The position numbers were made by a program, and so were the translations under genes. Positions 12,401 through 25,299 of a stretch of DNA of 64,000 nt are shown here, in pieces; the first letter of the stretch is position 1, and each line of letters begins with the position of its first letter. This stretch comes from Augochlora pura (taxonomy: Eukaryota; Arthropoda; Insecta; Hymenoptera; Halictidae). Under the pieces are notes generated by a model, which was given only the letters and a program-made list of their open reading frames with translations, had not been told where the DNA came from and did not search any database. The stretch lies in the NCBI RefSeq assembly GCF_028453695.1, contig NC_135774.1, forward strand, positions 19,468,001-19,532,000, written 5' to 3'.

Positions 12401-14934
12401 TATACGAGCAACAGTTCTCGTTACGTCGTTATTCCGTTCGGACGTTATCCTCTTCTCCATAAGAAATGCACAATTACTAAAGTACGTTGACACGTTTGCG
12501 TGTATTTTGCCCTCTGTAGAGTGTTCGTGTGTCAGTTTTTTTTGAACGGTTTTGTGCGGTCGTGTGTCAATTAATGCGCATGTGAACTCGTTTTTCATTT
12601 TTCTGTTATCTGTTATTTAGTCTTATATTTCCTCTATCTCTTCTCTCAAGATCAGCCTCCTGGTTATTCTCTCTTTTTTTTGTTTTCCTCCCTCGCAAAT
12701 TCGTGTAAATGCATGTAATATTTGTCATTCGTTTACTCTGATTTCCGCTTAGGTTCGCTCGTAATCATCTCTTCACTCGACTAAATGCATAAGCTCGAAA
12801 GTTGCAATTGACGAGGTTCACTGTGTGCAACAAACTCCCCCGAGTTGAATTCACAAAGGACAGAAGGATGACGCCTCGTGTTTCACATGCTAATTAAATA
12901 CTATCTAGATAAATATATTATTAATATTATTAATATTATCAATATTATCAATATTACCGTTATTATAGCCCTAAATAAAATAAGATAGGACCATGTCTCT
13001 GCTAAATCTATGAATATGTTATATTTATATATATATAGATATATACATGACCCAGCCGAATAATACGTAGAAACAGTCGCAGGGTATTTTTCTTGTGAGA
13101 AAATTCGGAATAAAATTAACTATCCGTACGGTCTAATTCATCATGCAACGTATACGACAGCTGATTGTAAGCAATATCTACGCGACATTTAAAAATTATA
13201 GGATTCAGGAAAGAACAAAAAAATATCTCTATAAGAATACGGTGTTATTATCGATTATAGCACTGGTGAAATTAATGTTCTCTTTCCTGTATACATAGTG
13301 ACACACGTCTTGTACAAAGCGTAGAGTACTGTTTGCAGTCAAGGTAAGTGTTACACGTCGCACGGCGAATAGCATTGATCGAAATCGAACGGAACGGATT
13401 TTCAAATTCGTTTCTCTGAAAATCGAAACCTGAGACGAAGAAATAATATTCTACTACATTTTTTCCGATGTTTCCACGAAGTATCAACAACGTACACCCG
13501 CATGCACGTATCGTTCGGCCGGACCATATATATGAATTAAAAGGATTGCCACGAACACGACGGCATTTCCATTTCAATCTTATCGATGTGCAAGGTGTTT
13601 CTAGGAAACATACGTTACTATAGTTCAATTAATACCCTAAAACTAAATAGAAGGGAGAGAGATCGGGTCGGTGGAAATATCCAGGAAAAATCGGAGGTCT
13701 AGAATAAGAATCGAATAACAGAATATTTTCATAGTACGATCAACGGGAGTCTAGAAACCTCCTGGTAATTAAATTTCCCTGTTTCTCCCTTCCTTTTACC
13801 TTTCCAACCGTCCCCTCTCCCCTCCTGCTCTTTTAGAGTGAGAGCTATACGTTAAACGATCAAAATTAAAATCTGGGAAAATGATAAACGAACAATATAT
13901 ATATAGTGAATAAAATCAATCGACGTCGAATATTGAACAATCGACCGAGAAACATAAAAATGTACGCCGAAACCAGCCAACTAGATTTAAATTCATTTTC
14001 TCTCTACGGATTTAAAAAGGCAAGTGTCGCGCACGTGAATTAGGTGACTTAGGCCGAACGTAGTTTTCGTCCATTCTGGCGTATCTGCGCTTTCCCTATA
14101 TGTATATACACATATTATATTCGCATAAATATTTATATGTATATAGACACAGCATCATCAAAATATATTCGAAATATATTCAAAATATATTCAAAATATA
14201 TTTTCCGATATAAGAAGAATAGAGTAAAATTCTGAGGAAACGCTTCACTTCGAATATCATCGCAACAGATAAAATAATATACACTAAACAAAACACGGAA
14301 CAAGTCGCGCGATGACACGGCGCGATAGAAATTTTTAACAGAATTAAAATTATTCCTAAGTACGGCTATTACGACCGACGAATTTTGTTCTATAAATAAA
14401 ATTGTACCTACGAACTAAGGGACGCCGTGCGGCGCTACGGGGAAGAAAACGGAGAAATTATTAAGAAAAATCCCGATGACTCGTGCAAACCGCAAAAATT
14501 TCAACTCTGGCAAGTCTTCATAGATCCACTTTAACAGACGGTACGTAGGAGATAAAAACATAAAACAATGTGATAAATACGCCTTTCGTGGACGTCTCGT
14601 GTTACTGAAAGTATACAGTTTATGTTAATAGTTAAACAAAAACGAAGAAATTGAGGATGACTTAAATAGTCTTCGCGTTGTTAGTCTTTACATAGTTCAG
14701 AACGCTTTAAAGTGGAATCGGGTCAATAAGGCACTGTTCACCGACAATGTCTGACTAGAAAATGAATCTATTTTCGGAACTCTTGTTTATTTCTTAACTT
14801 TTCCTCGTCTTTTCTTCTAACAATTCAATTCTCGTTTCGCATTTGCTCGGTTCGTATTCTCTCTTTCGTGGACGGGACCGCGTACGGTTTTCTACAGTTC
14901 GCTCAATTCCTCGTTATAGTATCATTTATTTAAC
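9481..14934. other. Downstream flank of mbl, no recognised gene
   Basis: AT-rich sequence with scattered CpG and several microsatellites. Short open frames on both strands (for example 10455-11009 minus and 11232-11750 plus) show no domain, repeat structure or splice support I can defend. Part of it may belong to a long mbl 3' UTR, since insect mbl transcripts can have long 3' ends, but I cannot locate the cleavage site. Confidence 0.25.
10436..10600. repeat. TATG/TGTA microsatellite tract
   Basis: Runs of TATGTATG and TATATA steps spanning about 165 bp. Open frames across it, on both strands, are artefacts of the repeat. Confidence 0.8.
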
Positions 14935-15837
14935 TAACAATACACTAGTTACTTCAATCCCTAATATCTTTAACAACGAATACAAAAGAAATATTATTTT
15001 TCAAATTGATTGTTAACTCTCGCACGGTTTCTGACAAGATCGCTATGCGTCTCGATTTCAGTTAGTTCGCATATTATAGGATATTTATATACCATTGCTG
15101 TACGATTATTCGATTATTGTTGAATGTCTATCATATCGAGGAGAACAAGTATTTAATTGATTCTTTTCACTTTCATCATTACAAATATCCCTTTCGTTTA
15201 TTCGATATCTAAGATATATGTAACCGGTGTTTATCTATCCAGCTAATGAAAATACATTCACGAAACTGATAGAAGATAAAGCTGAAATTAGTTCAATCTT
15301 TGTTTCGCACGGACAAAACATGAAAACGACGTCATGAACGTCGATGATCGCTCAAACTCTCAAACTTCACTAAATTTAAGACAAACGGATAACTTTCAGG
15401 AAAATTGTGATACTGTGAATAGAGCAACAGATACTCGAAATTTTCGAGAGAAATGAAGATACGTCTGCAAAAATTCTAGCTTCCTTAAAAGTATACTTGC
15501 TTGTGATTAACACAAGTGCGTTCCCATTAACTGTAACATTTTCCCGTCAACGATCGTTCCTACCTCGGATATCAAAATTCAGACTGTTCGTACAATAGAA
15601 CGCGACAAAAATCTAGCGTGTCACAGTTAGTATCCAAGGGTGGATTTTACCAGTGCCACCGACCGTGCGAGCGTCACAAGGATAATCCGATCGTAGCCGA
15701 AAAGAACGCGAAACTCAAAGACCGACGCGCGCCGTTCGCGGTCGAAAGAGAGAATTCAAAGGGCCCAGAAGAAGGAACCAGATATTCAGCAGCAAGAGAA
15801 GCAAGTCTTCCCTCGTGTTCCCCGAAGAAGAAACAGT
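14935..15837 (-). other. mbl: Probable proximal 3' UTR of muscleblind
   Basis: This is directly downstream of the mbl stop codon at 15840-15838 in the direction of transcription. On the minus strand AATAAA hexamers occur at 15202-15197 and 14940-14935, giving possible 3' ends of about 0.65 and 0.9 kb, but such hexamers are common by chance in this base composition. The true 3' end is unknown and may lie further left. Confidence 0.35.
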
Positions 15838-17334
15838 TTACGAAGTCTTCATCTTTTTGTATGGCTGCATGATCACACCAGAACTCACGGGGATGGCTAC
15901 CTGCGGTTGCGCCGCGATGGTAGCAGGATTCGGCATTTGTGGCATTTGTGGAACACTCGGTACACCGGCTGTTGCTACGCCAGCAGCGACACCAGGAACA
16001 CCGGGGAGAACCGTGTACGGATTCTGTACGTATGGGCTGCCTTGGACCGCCGCGCTGGGAACGGTCTGTAGCGAGGCGTAAGGATTCGGTAGGATCTGCT
16101 GCCTCATGAGCGAATAAGGATTGATGTGAGTGCCCGCCGGTGGTCTCGAGTAGGCCAAAAGTCCAGCAGACAATGGAGAAGTCAAGGCTCCTGGAATACC
16201 AGCTAGGTTGGGAATGACTGGCCTGGGCGTCGCTGCTGTAGCTTGTAATCCTGCTACCGCTGGGTTCCCTGCTGCAGCCGCAGCTGCAGGATTCACGAGA
16301 GCCTGTTTGTTTAAAGCTACGCCGGTGTAATTCAGCGCCGTCAGCTGGTTAATAGGATACGATTGAGACGCTTGCGACAGTTTAATAGCTTTCGCGTAAT
16401 TCTTCTGGGCAACCTCTTTCGCCAGAGCCGCTGGATCGAGATGAGCTGGCAACCCGGACGCCATGCCTAGGCTGTTCAGCATGTTCAGACTGGCAACGTT
16501 CGAGGCGTTGTAATTCGACATTGAGGCCATGTTCGTCACCGACGGTACGTTCGACATGTTCGCCATCGAAGCCATAGAGGCCATAGAAACCATATTGACT
16601 ACGCCCGGCATCGAGGTCAACCCGGCGACTGATGTCAGCGGGCTCATCGCGGGCTGCACGGAAGCGGCGGACAACGCCAACTGATTCTGTAACTGTTGTT
16701 GTTGCTGTTGTTGTAACTGATGCTGTTGTTGCAACTGGTGTTGTTGCTGAGCTTGTTGCTGTTGCTGCTGTTGTTGTTGTTGCTGAGCCTGTTGCTGTTG
16801 ATGCTGCTGATGCTGTTGATGTTGTTGATGCTGAGCTTGTTGGGCTTGCTGATGCTGAGTTTGCTGTTGAGTAATCGTCGAAGGACTCGAGTGATTCAAT
16901 TCGGGGGAGTTATGCGCGTTTTCAGCATCGTGATTTTGCGTAGTATTCGGCTGCTTGTTACTGCCGTTACTATTGTTACTGTTATTGTCAGCAGTTGGAG
17001 GTGGTGGCGGTGGGTTGTTGCAGGGATCCATCAGCACGCCATTGTTGGCGTCGGCGCAGTTATTGACTGTGGCGCCACTGGTTCCCTGGGAGGAGGAGGA
17101 GGACTGAACCACCACCGCGTGGTGGTTGCTTTGCACGTTCGGAGGTTGCACGACCGATTGGTTAGAGGTTTGGGTGGGTAGGGGTGGTGTTCCAGTGTAC
17201 TCACATGACACAGGCACGAAGGGCTGCTGCAACTGCATTAACTGTTGGTAGGTCGTCGCACTGGTAGGCTGATAGACCGGCATGCCGGACTTGTCGCCCG
17301 CCGGTCGTTTATACGGAACCATTCCTGGGAAGGC
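15838..17334 (-). CDS. mbl: Muscleblind, long terminal coding exon (C-terminal 498 residues)
   Basis: The exon starts after a clear acceptor (TTTTTCCAG, AG at 17336-17335) in phase 0 and runs 498 codons to TGA at 15840-15838. Residues 1-45 (AFPGMVPYKRPAGDKSG, then MPVYQPTSATTYQQLMQLQQ and FVPVSCEY) are the block I recognise as shared by insect muscleblind C-termini. It is followed by a Ser/Asn-rich segment with six prolines (about 75-154), a glutamine tract (about 155-216), a Met/Ser/Asn-rich segment with repeated SMA units (about 241-292), Ala/Pro-rich low complexity, and the tail QPYKKMKTS. The tail is basic and may help nuclear localisation or binding. Low-complexity regions of this kind in splicing regulators are usually disordered and mediate protein contacts; the RNA-binding fingers are upstream. 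An internal GTGAGT donor at 17204 suggests an alternative shorter form. The family call rests on memory of conserved blocks, not an alignment. Confidence 0.92.
   Translation of the reverse strand, partial: AFPGMVPYKRPAGDKSGMPVYQPTSATTYQQLMQLQQPFVPVSCEYTGTPPLPTQTSNQSVVQPPNVQSNHHAVVVQSSSSSQGTSGATVNNCADANNGVLMDPCNNPPPPPPTADNNSNNSNGSNKQPNTTQNHDAENAHNSPELNHSSPSTITQQQTQHQQAQQAQHQQHQQHQQHQQQQAQQQQQQQQQQQAQQQHQLQQQHQLQQQQQQQLQNQLALSAASVQPAMSPLTSVAGLTSMPGVVNMVSMASMASMANMSNVPSVTNMASMSNYNASNVASLNMLNSLGMASGLPAHLDPAALAKEVAQKNYAKAIKLSQASQSYPINQLTALNYTGVALNKQALVNPAAAAAAGNPAVAGLQATAATPRPVIPNLAGIPGALTSPLSAGLLAYSRPPAGTHINPYSLMRQQILPNPYASLQTVPSAAVQGSPYVQNPYTVLPGVPGVAAGVATAGVPSVPQMPQMPNPATIAAQPQVAIPVSSGVIMQPYKKMKTS
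16687..16872 (-). repeat. mbl: CAG/CAA tract coding polyglutamine in mbl
   Basis: Residues about 155-216 of the terminal exon are mostly Gln with interspersed His, Ala and Leu, including an uninterrupted run of eleven Gln. Codons mix CAG and CAA, which tends to limit slippage, but length polymorphism is likely. The antisense strand shows long poly-Leu and poly-Val frames that are shadows. Confidence 0.9.
17203..17205 (-). other. mbl: Candidate internal alternative 5' splice site in the terminal mbl exon
   Basis: Within the codons for VPVSCEY the minus strand reads TCAT followed by GTGAGT, a near-consensus donor (GT at 17204-17203). Its use would end the exon after 130 nt in phase 1 and remove the polyQ region, joining to an unidentified 3' exon. 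Fly mbl is known to make isoforms with different C-termini; whether this site is used here is inference. Confidence 0.35.
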
Positions 17335-17862
17335 CTGGAAAAAGGAAGCGCACATACGTTTACGATTAGCGATGTCGACAGGATGTCTATAGAGGCTCGA
17401 ATCGAAACTTCGTCGAAGGGCCTCGACCTTCGAGTCTTATATTTCTTATTATCTTTTTGCTCTTGCTCGCTCGCATTAAGTTCCCTCCTTTTTTTATGCA
17501 ATCGTTTGTCTCTTGATCCAGCGGAGCACGGAAATTGGTTCGAGGTCTTCCACGGTATCTCGCAAGAGAACGTAGCTTAACTTTCAAACGTTTCGTTACT
17601 GACTTTCAATTTCAACAATTGCTTTCTGTTTAGAATTTAATTGAACGAGCGACTCGAATTGCGTAGATAGCGATACTATATATCGCTTTCTACATGATTC
17701 GAGTGGCTGTATACACACGTAGTATCCACACAAAATGGTGTATAGTTTCTTTTTATTATTCTCGTTCCTTTTTTTGCGGTAGATACACGAACGTGAAAAG
17801 CGAATAAGTAAAGTTAAACCGGGTGAGAACGGTATGATTCAATGGTTAGATTCTGCACTTAC
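17335..17862 (-). other. mbl: mbl intron between the microexon and the terminal exon
   Basis: A 528-bp intron with donor GTAAGT at 17862 and acceptor CAG at 17335. It is the shortest intron among the firm mbl exons. No other feature seen. Confidence 0.85.
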
Positions 17863-17904
17863 AAAGTTCTCGTAGTAGAACGATCCGACAGACTTCACGT
17901 CCAT
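17863..17904 (-). CDS. mbl: Muscleblind 42-nt microexon (14 residues)
   Basis: The minus strand reads a pyrimidine-rich acceptor (CTGTCTTTGTTGCAG), then 14 codons MDVKSVGSFYYENF, then a consensus donor GTAAGT. Both borders are phase 0, so inclusion or skipping preserves the frame, and joining to the next exon gives VGSFYYENF-AFPGMVPYKRP, a junction I recognise from insect muscleblind proteins (flies have a near-identical VGSFYYDNF). It is too short for ordinary gene prediction. Vertebrate MBNL genes also have short regulated exons in this C-terminal part, so tissue-regulated inclusion is plausible but not shown here. Confidence 0.9.
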
Positions 17905-20900
17905 CTGCAACAAAGACAGGATTGGTTTCAACTAATTTCTAGGAGAAGGCTGCGTTCGTATTATTGAATATTAAATCAATGGAATGATGGCAATTGAAGG
18001 AGAAGGTTCATTGGATTGGTTACTTTTTCAGAAAAACAGAACAATTTGGGGGATTGCACACGAAAATAGTGGGCTTGTAGTAGTGACAATTAATCAACAA
18101 TAATAATAATAATAGTGATAATAATAATAATAGTAATAATAATGATGATAATAATAATAATAATAATAATAATAGTAATAATAATAATATTAATAATAAT
18201 GATAATATAGTAGTGGTGGTAGTGTGTGAAAGTTGTGCCGATGACGCAGCTTGCGGCGACGTTCCCAAATGACGACGTTCGTTGTTGGATAACTGTAAAA
18301 TTGTTCAGTATTCTTTCTTTCGCTCCCCTTTGTTTCAACTATTTGAGAAAGTAAAGCGTGTCAGAAAGACCAGCCACAGTTTCTGTTATAGAAGAAGACC
18401 GTCACGGGCCAATTAAACTGAGAATCGATGGTCCTGTTTTAATTGGAGAATCAAATAAATCCATTAAAAATGTATCAACGGCGAACATGAACTCGGAACG
18501 TGACCGTTCTCCGATTGTTGGAGAAAAGAAGGATTTCTTTTTGCTTCGGTTTTTACGGACGGAAGTTCACCGAGCTGTTCGCCATATTCCGTTCGTGTGA
18601 CGCAACAGCCATACTATAATTGTAGTAAAGCAAGGCACCCTCTTCAAGATCAAAGAAAGAGAAGAGAAAATGTAGAAATTAAATATAGAGGGGGGTTGGG
18701 GGCGGGGGCCAAAAAAATCTGATTAGACGTTCCTCGATCGACTGTACTCGTCGAAGACAATCACGGGGGGGAACAACAATGCGACAAATGAAAAAAGTTG
18801 TATAGATTGAAGTGGTAAAAGTTAGAAGCTGCATAGTACGGATGCAAAAGCTGGAAAGCTAGTAAGGTCCGAGTAGAGTGGGGGGGAAAAACTGTGTAAT
18901 TGTGAATTGTTACGACAAATGTTTGCATATCTTGATGCACAATATTACGTATGAATATTGAAGTAAACACGCAGAGAAACGAAATACACAAGTATAAATT
19001 TTGTTGGAGTATAACTTGCTGGTTACAAAGGAAGACTGGGAGCATTATTGCAAGCTCGGATGCAGTGAAAAAAGATCCGACTAAATTTTACGGTTCTTCG
19101 AAGACATATACAAGATGCTGAAACTGAATGTTTTGTGTTTGTTAATGTCGTGTGGCCAAGTTGCTTGTGAATTATTGAATATTCTGCAAGTAAAGAACAA
19201 CGTGAGAAAAGTTACTTCGAAATTTCATAATTATTGTCATGGCATTATTTATTGGATTCCTATTGGAATTAATACTATTTGAAATCAATTATAATCTAAA
19301 TTTTCATTAAAAATCTCTTATAATTCATATTTATAATAAAATTTCGTTAGACTAAAATTTTACATAAAAAATTCAATTTGATAAATTTCACTCCTATTTG
19401 AGATTAATAATAATTTTTTATTAATTAGATTTTTACTTGTACTTTAATGACCTTGTTTGCGAGGTGCGATATCAGGTATCTCACTTCAAGAGAAATTTTT
19501 CTCGATCGTGTAATGAAATGAAGTGTGGAATTTTTTAACAGTACAGCACAATATAGCGGTCACTCGATAACCATTCGTGTTCGGGGCTCTAAAGTTATCG
19601 AATAGTCAATCGTACGCACACTGTTCTCGTTTTCGAAAATTCTCCTTTCCTAAAAATAAAAGGCTAGACAAAATATACATACACATTTACATGTCATGTA
19701 GAAACTTCGACGATTGTTAAATTGCAAATTTCGCTTCCGTAACACGAAGGCCCTCTGCATGCGTTGCTGCGATAGTAATTTCATTAATTTTTAACTGTTT
19801 CGACATCGAAACATCGTATCGAAAAACACATAAGTTATAAATATACATGCAGCGTCTGGCCCCAATTTCTTGGAGCATAATCTCTATCTTCGGAAATCGC
19901 CAGATTAAATTTTAAGATCACTTGAAATTTTTGGAAATCGTTTCATTTACCAAATTATTATTACTGGTCGGTTATTGCCTTTTATCGGCATATAAAGGCG
20001 GTCCGTAATGTTTTAATAAAACATTAACACATTTCGATAAGACATTATTTAAAATATCCTCGACGGGTAGCTATGTGACAGATACTTATCGAGTGGCCAC
20101 TGCTGTGTACAATATTCAAAATGGAGGAAGGTTTAATTGCGTGAAGTATCAAGTCACTCGATTATTCAGATGTTTTTGGATTCATTAATGTAGAACGTTT
20201 TATCGAAGAAAAATATTTGATATAGTACCTCGTTAAACTTGTTTGTAGAGACAATCAGGAAACTAAATCCTCGCGAAATATTCAATTGTCTTTAGATAAT
20301 CTAGTTATAGTGTAGAACGTAAATAAAACCACGGTAAAATATTTTCGTATGAAACTGTGATTGAAACTGTTTTCGTGAACTATCTGCAGTAGTCTTAATA
20401 CTAGTAACAATTCTGCAGAACAAGGTATTAAAATTATTATATTAATAATACAAGGAAACGTGAATGTTTTTGATCAGTAAACCGATCGCGGATTTCTCAA
20501 TTTTATTAAGAACGAATTTTTTTCTTTTTCTGGTATAATTGAATTGTAGTTGACCAAATGATAAATTGTTAATTCCAAATATAATCGATTTTAATCGAAC
20601 TTTAATTTTTGCTTACAGCATGATAAAAATATACTTTCTTGACATACGGTTATCAATTAAATGAATTTATTTTCTTGCAATCATGTCAACCACTTCCGGA
20701 AAAGTTATTATTTTTGACAATGTTCAAGTATGAAAATATACGTTTTCTATATAAACGAAAATTTTATTATCAAAGGTAGTAATACTGTAAAGTCATACTT
20801 TTATGACGATATTTTGTCAGAATAACTATTGCCGCGTTCAAACATAGCTTAATACGAAAATCATGTTCACTATTTGCACCGTTTCAACTGTTCGATAAAT

Positions 20901-23900
20901 CATGGGAAAATGTAGAACAAGAATCTTGCGCCGACTCAAAACTCATCGATACCGTGAATGTTCGACTAAAGGCTTCAAGCTGTCAATGGACAGAAAGCGG
21001 AGAAAAAAATAACGAAACGCGTGGTCCGCGTAAAGAAAGCAAAGACGATGAAAGACGACGTGGAAAGAAAACGAGGAGAAACTAGATTTAACACGAAATA
21101 CTGCTAATGTGTATGTTTCTTTGTCTCTGTGTGCGGTACGTGTACGTACGTGTTTGTGTGTAAGCGGTCTACTTGTGCTCTTAGCAGTTCCGACGTGTCT
21201 TTGAAAACCAACATACACATAGAAGTTCATTTCGCAAACAAAGGAAACGAGACGAAAAATAATTAGAACCCAGGAGAAAGCCGAATGAAAAAACATCGCG
21301 GGAGTACCGTAGATCGCCGGTACTATAGAAAAGAGACAAAAACTTTCGGGTCATCGTCCAGAGCGTCAAGGGGATGACATATTACACCATCACCTCGGTA
21401 GTCGCTTAAGCACAACATGCATCATCGGCGCAAGCTCGGAGTTTACACAGATCTATCGCACCGTAAATGCAGTACCAATGTCTTGTCTCAATCATTTTCT
21501 GTAACACTCGTGCGATTCTGTCTTATCGATCGATTCTTTCGGTTGTGTTTGCCTCTCTCATAGACTGCTCTTCGTGTTCAGAGATTAGAGTCGACGTTTT
21601 CGTTCTTATTGCTCATGGCGAAGCACGCGCGCACAACTATTTGATTCTCTAAAAATTAAACCGCAAAATATCGCAAACTTTGGAGAATTTTAAATACAAC
21701 GAGGTTCAAACGAAGATAGCGATAACCAGGGATATGTGACTGTTCGACGTCAAATCGCTATATATCATACGTGGATGTAATCAGTTCTGTACAATTTTTC
21801 AGCTGTTGACAATCGACATGTATATATAGGGTGATCGATTTAAGTAAAACCAAATAAATGTCCCGTTGGTTTGTAGTAATGCAGAGAATAGTTTTTTTGT
21901 TGATACTTTCATGAACAGTATTAAACGGTTAACGTGCAACAAGAATTCTTGTTTGGTAAAAATCATTTTGTTTCGATTTAATAAAAATTAGTAATATTCA
22001 CATTTAGTAGATTATTTATGGAATTTTCTTCATGAGTTTAACTAAAACTAAACTCTTGCAAGATTTTCTTCTTTAGCTAGTTCGTCAATAAATAACACTG
22101 TTTCAAAGAAACATTCGTTATTTTGTCATTGCTGTAAACCGTTCTGATGATAGACCATGGCGATATCTATCTTTTTCGAATATATATTTATGTTTGTTTT
22201 TAATATGCGACTGCCACGTTCAAATTGTGATAAACTCGCCTGTGAATTTTAGTTAACTTTATCGACGATAATTTCTTTATATTTTTCGTTCCAGATAGTT
22301 TTGGTTCTCGCACGTTTTCGATCCTTATCACCAGGAAATTTCTATCCATGTATGCGATTCGTTTCCCTTCACAGTTTGATCTCTTTGCTATTAATTAATT
22401 CTACATCGATCTTTTCTTTAGTAATACGTTCAGTAATTCGACATTGAGACGTCGTCTGTATTGCAATCGTATTATTATTATTATACACGTTATTGTATAT
22501 ATTATTATACATGTTTGAATGTATTTTACAATCAGCTAGAATTATTAGCATTACGTACACAATATTTTTGGCATTATCACCAGTCGACGAGATATTTACG
22601 TGGTTCTACTCAAATGGATGACCCTGTCTGCACCACAATAATCGATTAAAGCTTTAGCGTGTCTCGAATTTCACAGAAATGCGCGCGTGGCTTAAATCTG
22701 TGAGCGTAGCCATCAACCATACACCAGCGAATCGATGGATCTTTGATCGATCACGAGCTCTTCTTGGTATCAGCAGAGAATTTATCATGAAGTGAGTTTA
22801 GAGTAATCGTTTGAGTGCCACGAATCCTTAAAGAAATCAGTGCGGAGTACCGACAGAGTGGAAGTATTTGCAAGCGAAGATAATAGATGCAAAGTTGTTC
22901 ACGTGCATGGCTCTTATTTGTATAAATACCCCGTGAAGAAAAAGTTCTCCGAAAGGTTGCGAAAACAAAAGTTACAATAACGGTGGAGTGATCGATATTG
23001 AAATTGAAATTGGGTGATAGCGACGCGGTCGCGCTGCGTGGTGCTCAAACGGTTGAAAAATATTATACTGGGTCATCAGCAACCACGAATATTTCTCGCT
23101 TGATTGAAACGGGTGTACCGTGGCTTGCGATCTAATGGGATAATTCGTGGCTGGTGATCGAAAAACCAATAATAACCGATCTATAAATACATTACGAGGC
23201 GTAAGCTCTTGTACGAACAACATTGCAATGAACGACAGTACGAAGCGAAATCAAGAGGAAAAGTTTGAGAACGAAAATTAAGAAGAACGTATTTCATAGA
23301 GAACAGACAGATCTTCGAAATTTTCTTTACCGGGTAAAGCCAATGACATATACAGTTGGTACACGCGTGTCGCATGTGACTGTAATAAGCGTAGAATCCG
23401 AAAAGAAATATAAAAAGAATGAGTTTCGAGGAAAATATGTGGCGGTGTAATTAAAAGTACCGGGGCCGAATACCGCGGATGCTCGAATTCTACGGAGCGT
23501 GCGACCGGAACACGCGGAAAATATCCCTCGAGGACCGTGTACGGTTGTTCCGAGGCTAAATAGAAAAATACAGCGGGCCTCTTATTAGAAACGAAACAAA
23601 AATGAGAGACAAGAGCTAGAGCTCGAAGCGCGCTCGGCAGTGTATTCACAATCGCAATGACCATGTATTCGTAACTTAAAGATAGGGCTACAAGGAACTT
23701 CAGAAAAATGGCCCCCGGAACGGCGCGTCCTCCTTTTCGTTCGATTTTGCGATAATTCTTGGTGATATTCAAGATTTTCAAATATTCTCCTGGCAAATTG
23801 AATTTAATATGAACAATATTTAATTAGATTGACAATGTTCATGTTTTGAAAAATATCTGATTTAATGAACCTCATCGATATTCGCCGAAAGTTTAAGTAC

Positions 23901-24458
23901 ACGTTGAAATATTTAATAGGCTGTAGAAATGCTACTTGTAATTGTTTTCTACGTTAGAGATGAGCTAACAGATCATTTATCTTCGTTCATGTATGAACAA
24001 ATAGGGGAAGAATTTTGATACTAATAAATGACATTTATCCAGCATATCGAAACATTTGTTTGGAGGTTTACGTAGAGACATACAGAAAATAAACGTGCAA
24101 ATTTTTGAATTTTAAGTAGAAAAACAAAAATTTGTGGAATATTTAAGTAATTGACAAATACGTCACTCGTTAAGTAAGTCTTGTGTAAAACTGCTGATTT
24201 TTGTTTACTATTTCATTCTATGATTCGAATGATTAGTGGATTAGTCGACACCAAGCGGAGTGAGAAAAAGAGAGAATTGGAAAGTAACGAATAGTTGCAG
24301 ATTTAGTATCTTGTTCGAGAACTATTTGAGACACGATTGGTCTGTTCGTCTTTAGAAGATAGAATGGACAACTAATAAATATGGGGGGTGGGGGGGCCAT
24401 TTTCGTAAGTTCTAGCTACGAAAAAAGGAAAGTGTACACCATGCATAAGCCGTGGTAC
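17905..24458 (-). other. mbl: mbl intron, about 6.6 kb
   Basis: Runs from the GTACCA donor after 24459 to the acceptor before 17904. It holds an AAT-type trinucleotide tract (18097-18213), G-rich patches near 18690-18710 and 18765-18770, and AT-rich unique sequence. No further exon could be supported. Confidence 0.7.
18097..18213. repeat. (AAT)n trinucleotide microsatellite
   Basis: About 117 bp of AATAAT units with single-base interruptions (AGT, ATG). Translations give poly-Ile or poly-Leu frames on the minus strand, which are artefacts. Confidence 0.9.
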
Positions 24459-24620
24459 CATTAGCAGGTCATCATTGGAGTCGCGCATCCGCTTCTTGCC
24501 GAGTTCGATGCTCGCCATACTGGCGCTCTGAAGTCCTCCGGGAACCGCAGTCGCGGGAACTCCTGATACTCCGCCAGTCAACGCGCCCATTCCCGCCACG
24601 TTCGTTGGCATTGTCGCCGT
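24459..24620 (-). CDS. mbl: Muscleblind exon with basic KKR motif (54 residues)
   Basis: Acceptor AAAAGCAG (AG at 24622-24621), 54 codons from TATMPTNVAG to SNDDLLM, then a weak donor GTACCA. Phase 0 at both ends. The C-terminal part IELGKKRMRDSNDDLLM sits where vertebrate MBNL proteins have a lysine/arginine-rich segment after the second finger pair (VKSLKRP region), so it may serve as a nuclear localisation signal; that role is inferred from position. The N-terminal part is Gly/Ala/Val-rich linker. The donor is not strong, and the frame would otherwise run on about 29 codons to a stop, so an alternative ending here is possible. Confidence 0.8.
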
Positions 24621-25299
24621 CTGCTTTTTAGTTTTATTTTTTAGATTTTATGCGATCGATCCAAACGTTTATCGTCCAAATATCCCCCGTATTTAAATCC
24701 AGATTTAAATCCAGAGCATTGTTTAGTGGTCAGTTTTCGTTTCGTCCATATCGAATTTGTTCATATTTATTGGACACATCACGCCAATAGGGCATCGTTC
24801 GTATGCGTGTACGTGTACATATATATATATCGTCACGATCGTCGTCAAGTTCATTGTTTCATGTGTGCCGGTCGGCGATGATGGTTGTTGTTTGTACACA
24901 CAGGTTTTTTTTTTAGTTATGTTTGTTTGTTTGTAGGTTTTTTCGATTTTTTTTTTATTTATATTTGACATGCGAGTTTTGCATTCGGCCATCGATTAAT
25001 TTTTTTTTTCATTCGATTTTTCGTTGGACGTTCCGTATAGTCGGAGCGCATGGATATTTGGTTGGCGTAATTTGTCGGCAGGCGTTAATTGGCAGGTAGC
25101 GAAGCGCACGGAGGTTTTGTCAGCAAGCATGAAGAAGCGTCATCAGGCGGAAGAGGGCAAGATAAAAATCAAAAAAAAAGAAAAACAGACCAGTTGAAGC
25201 TAAAGGCATAGAAACGACAGTCGCGATCATTTGTTTTCGATTTGTTCTTAAACTAAGAAGAAATATACAATAAGTATAATAACATGGACATATGGGTTA

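Noticed and set aside
16632..17181. Plus-strand poly-Leu and poly-Val open frames
   Set aside because: Antisense of the mbl polyglutamine and proline-rich codons.
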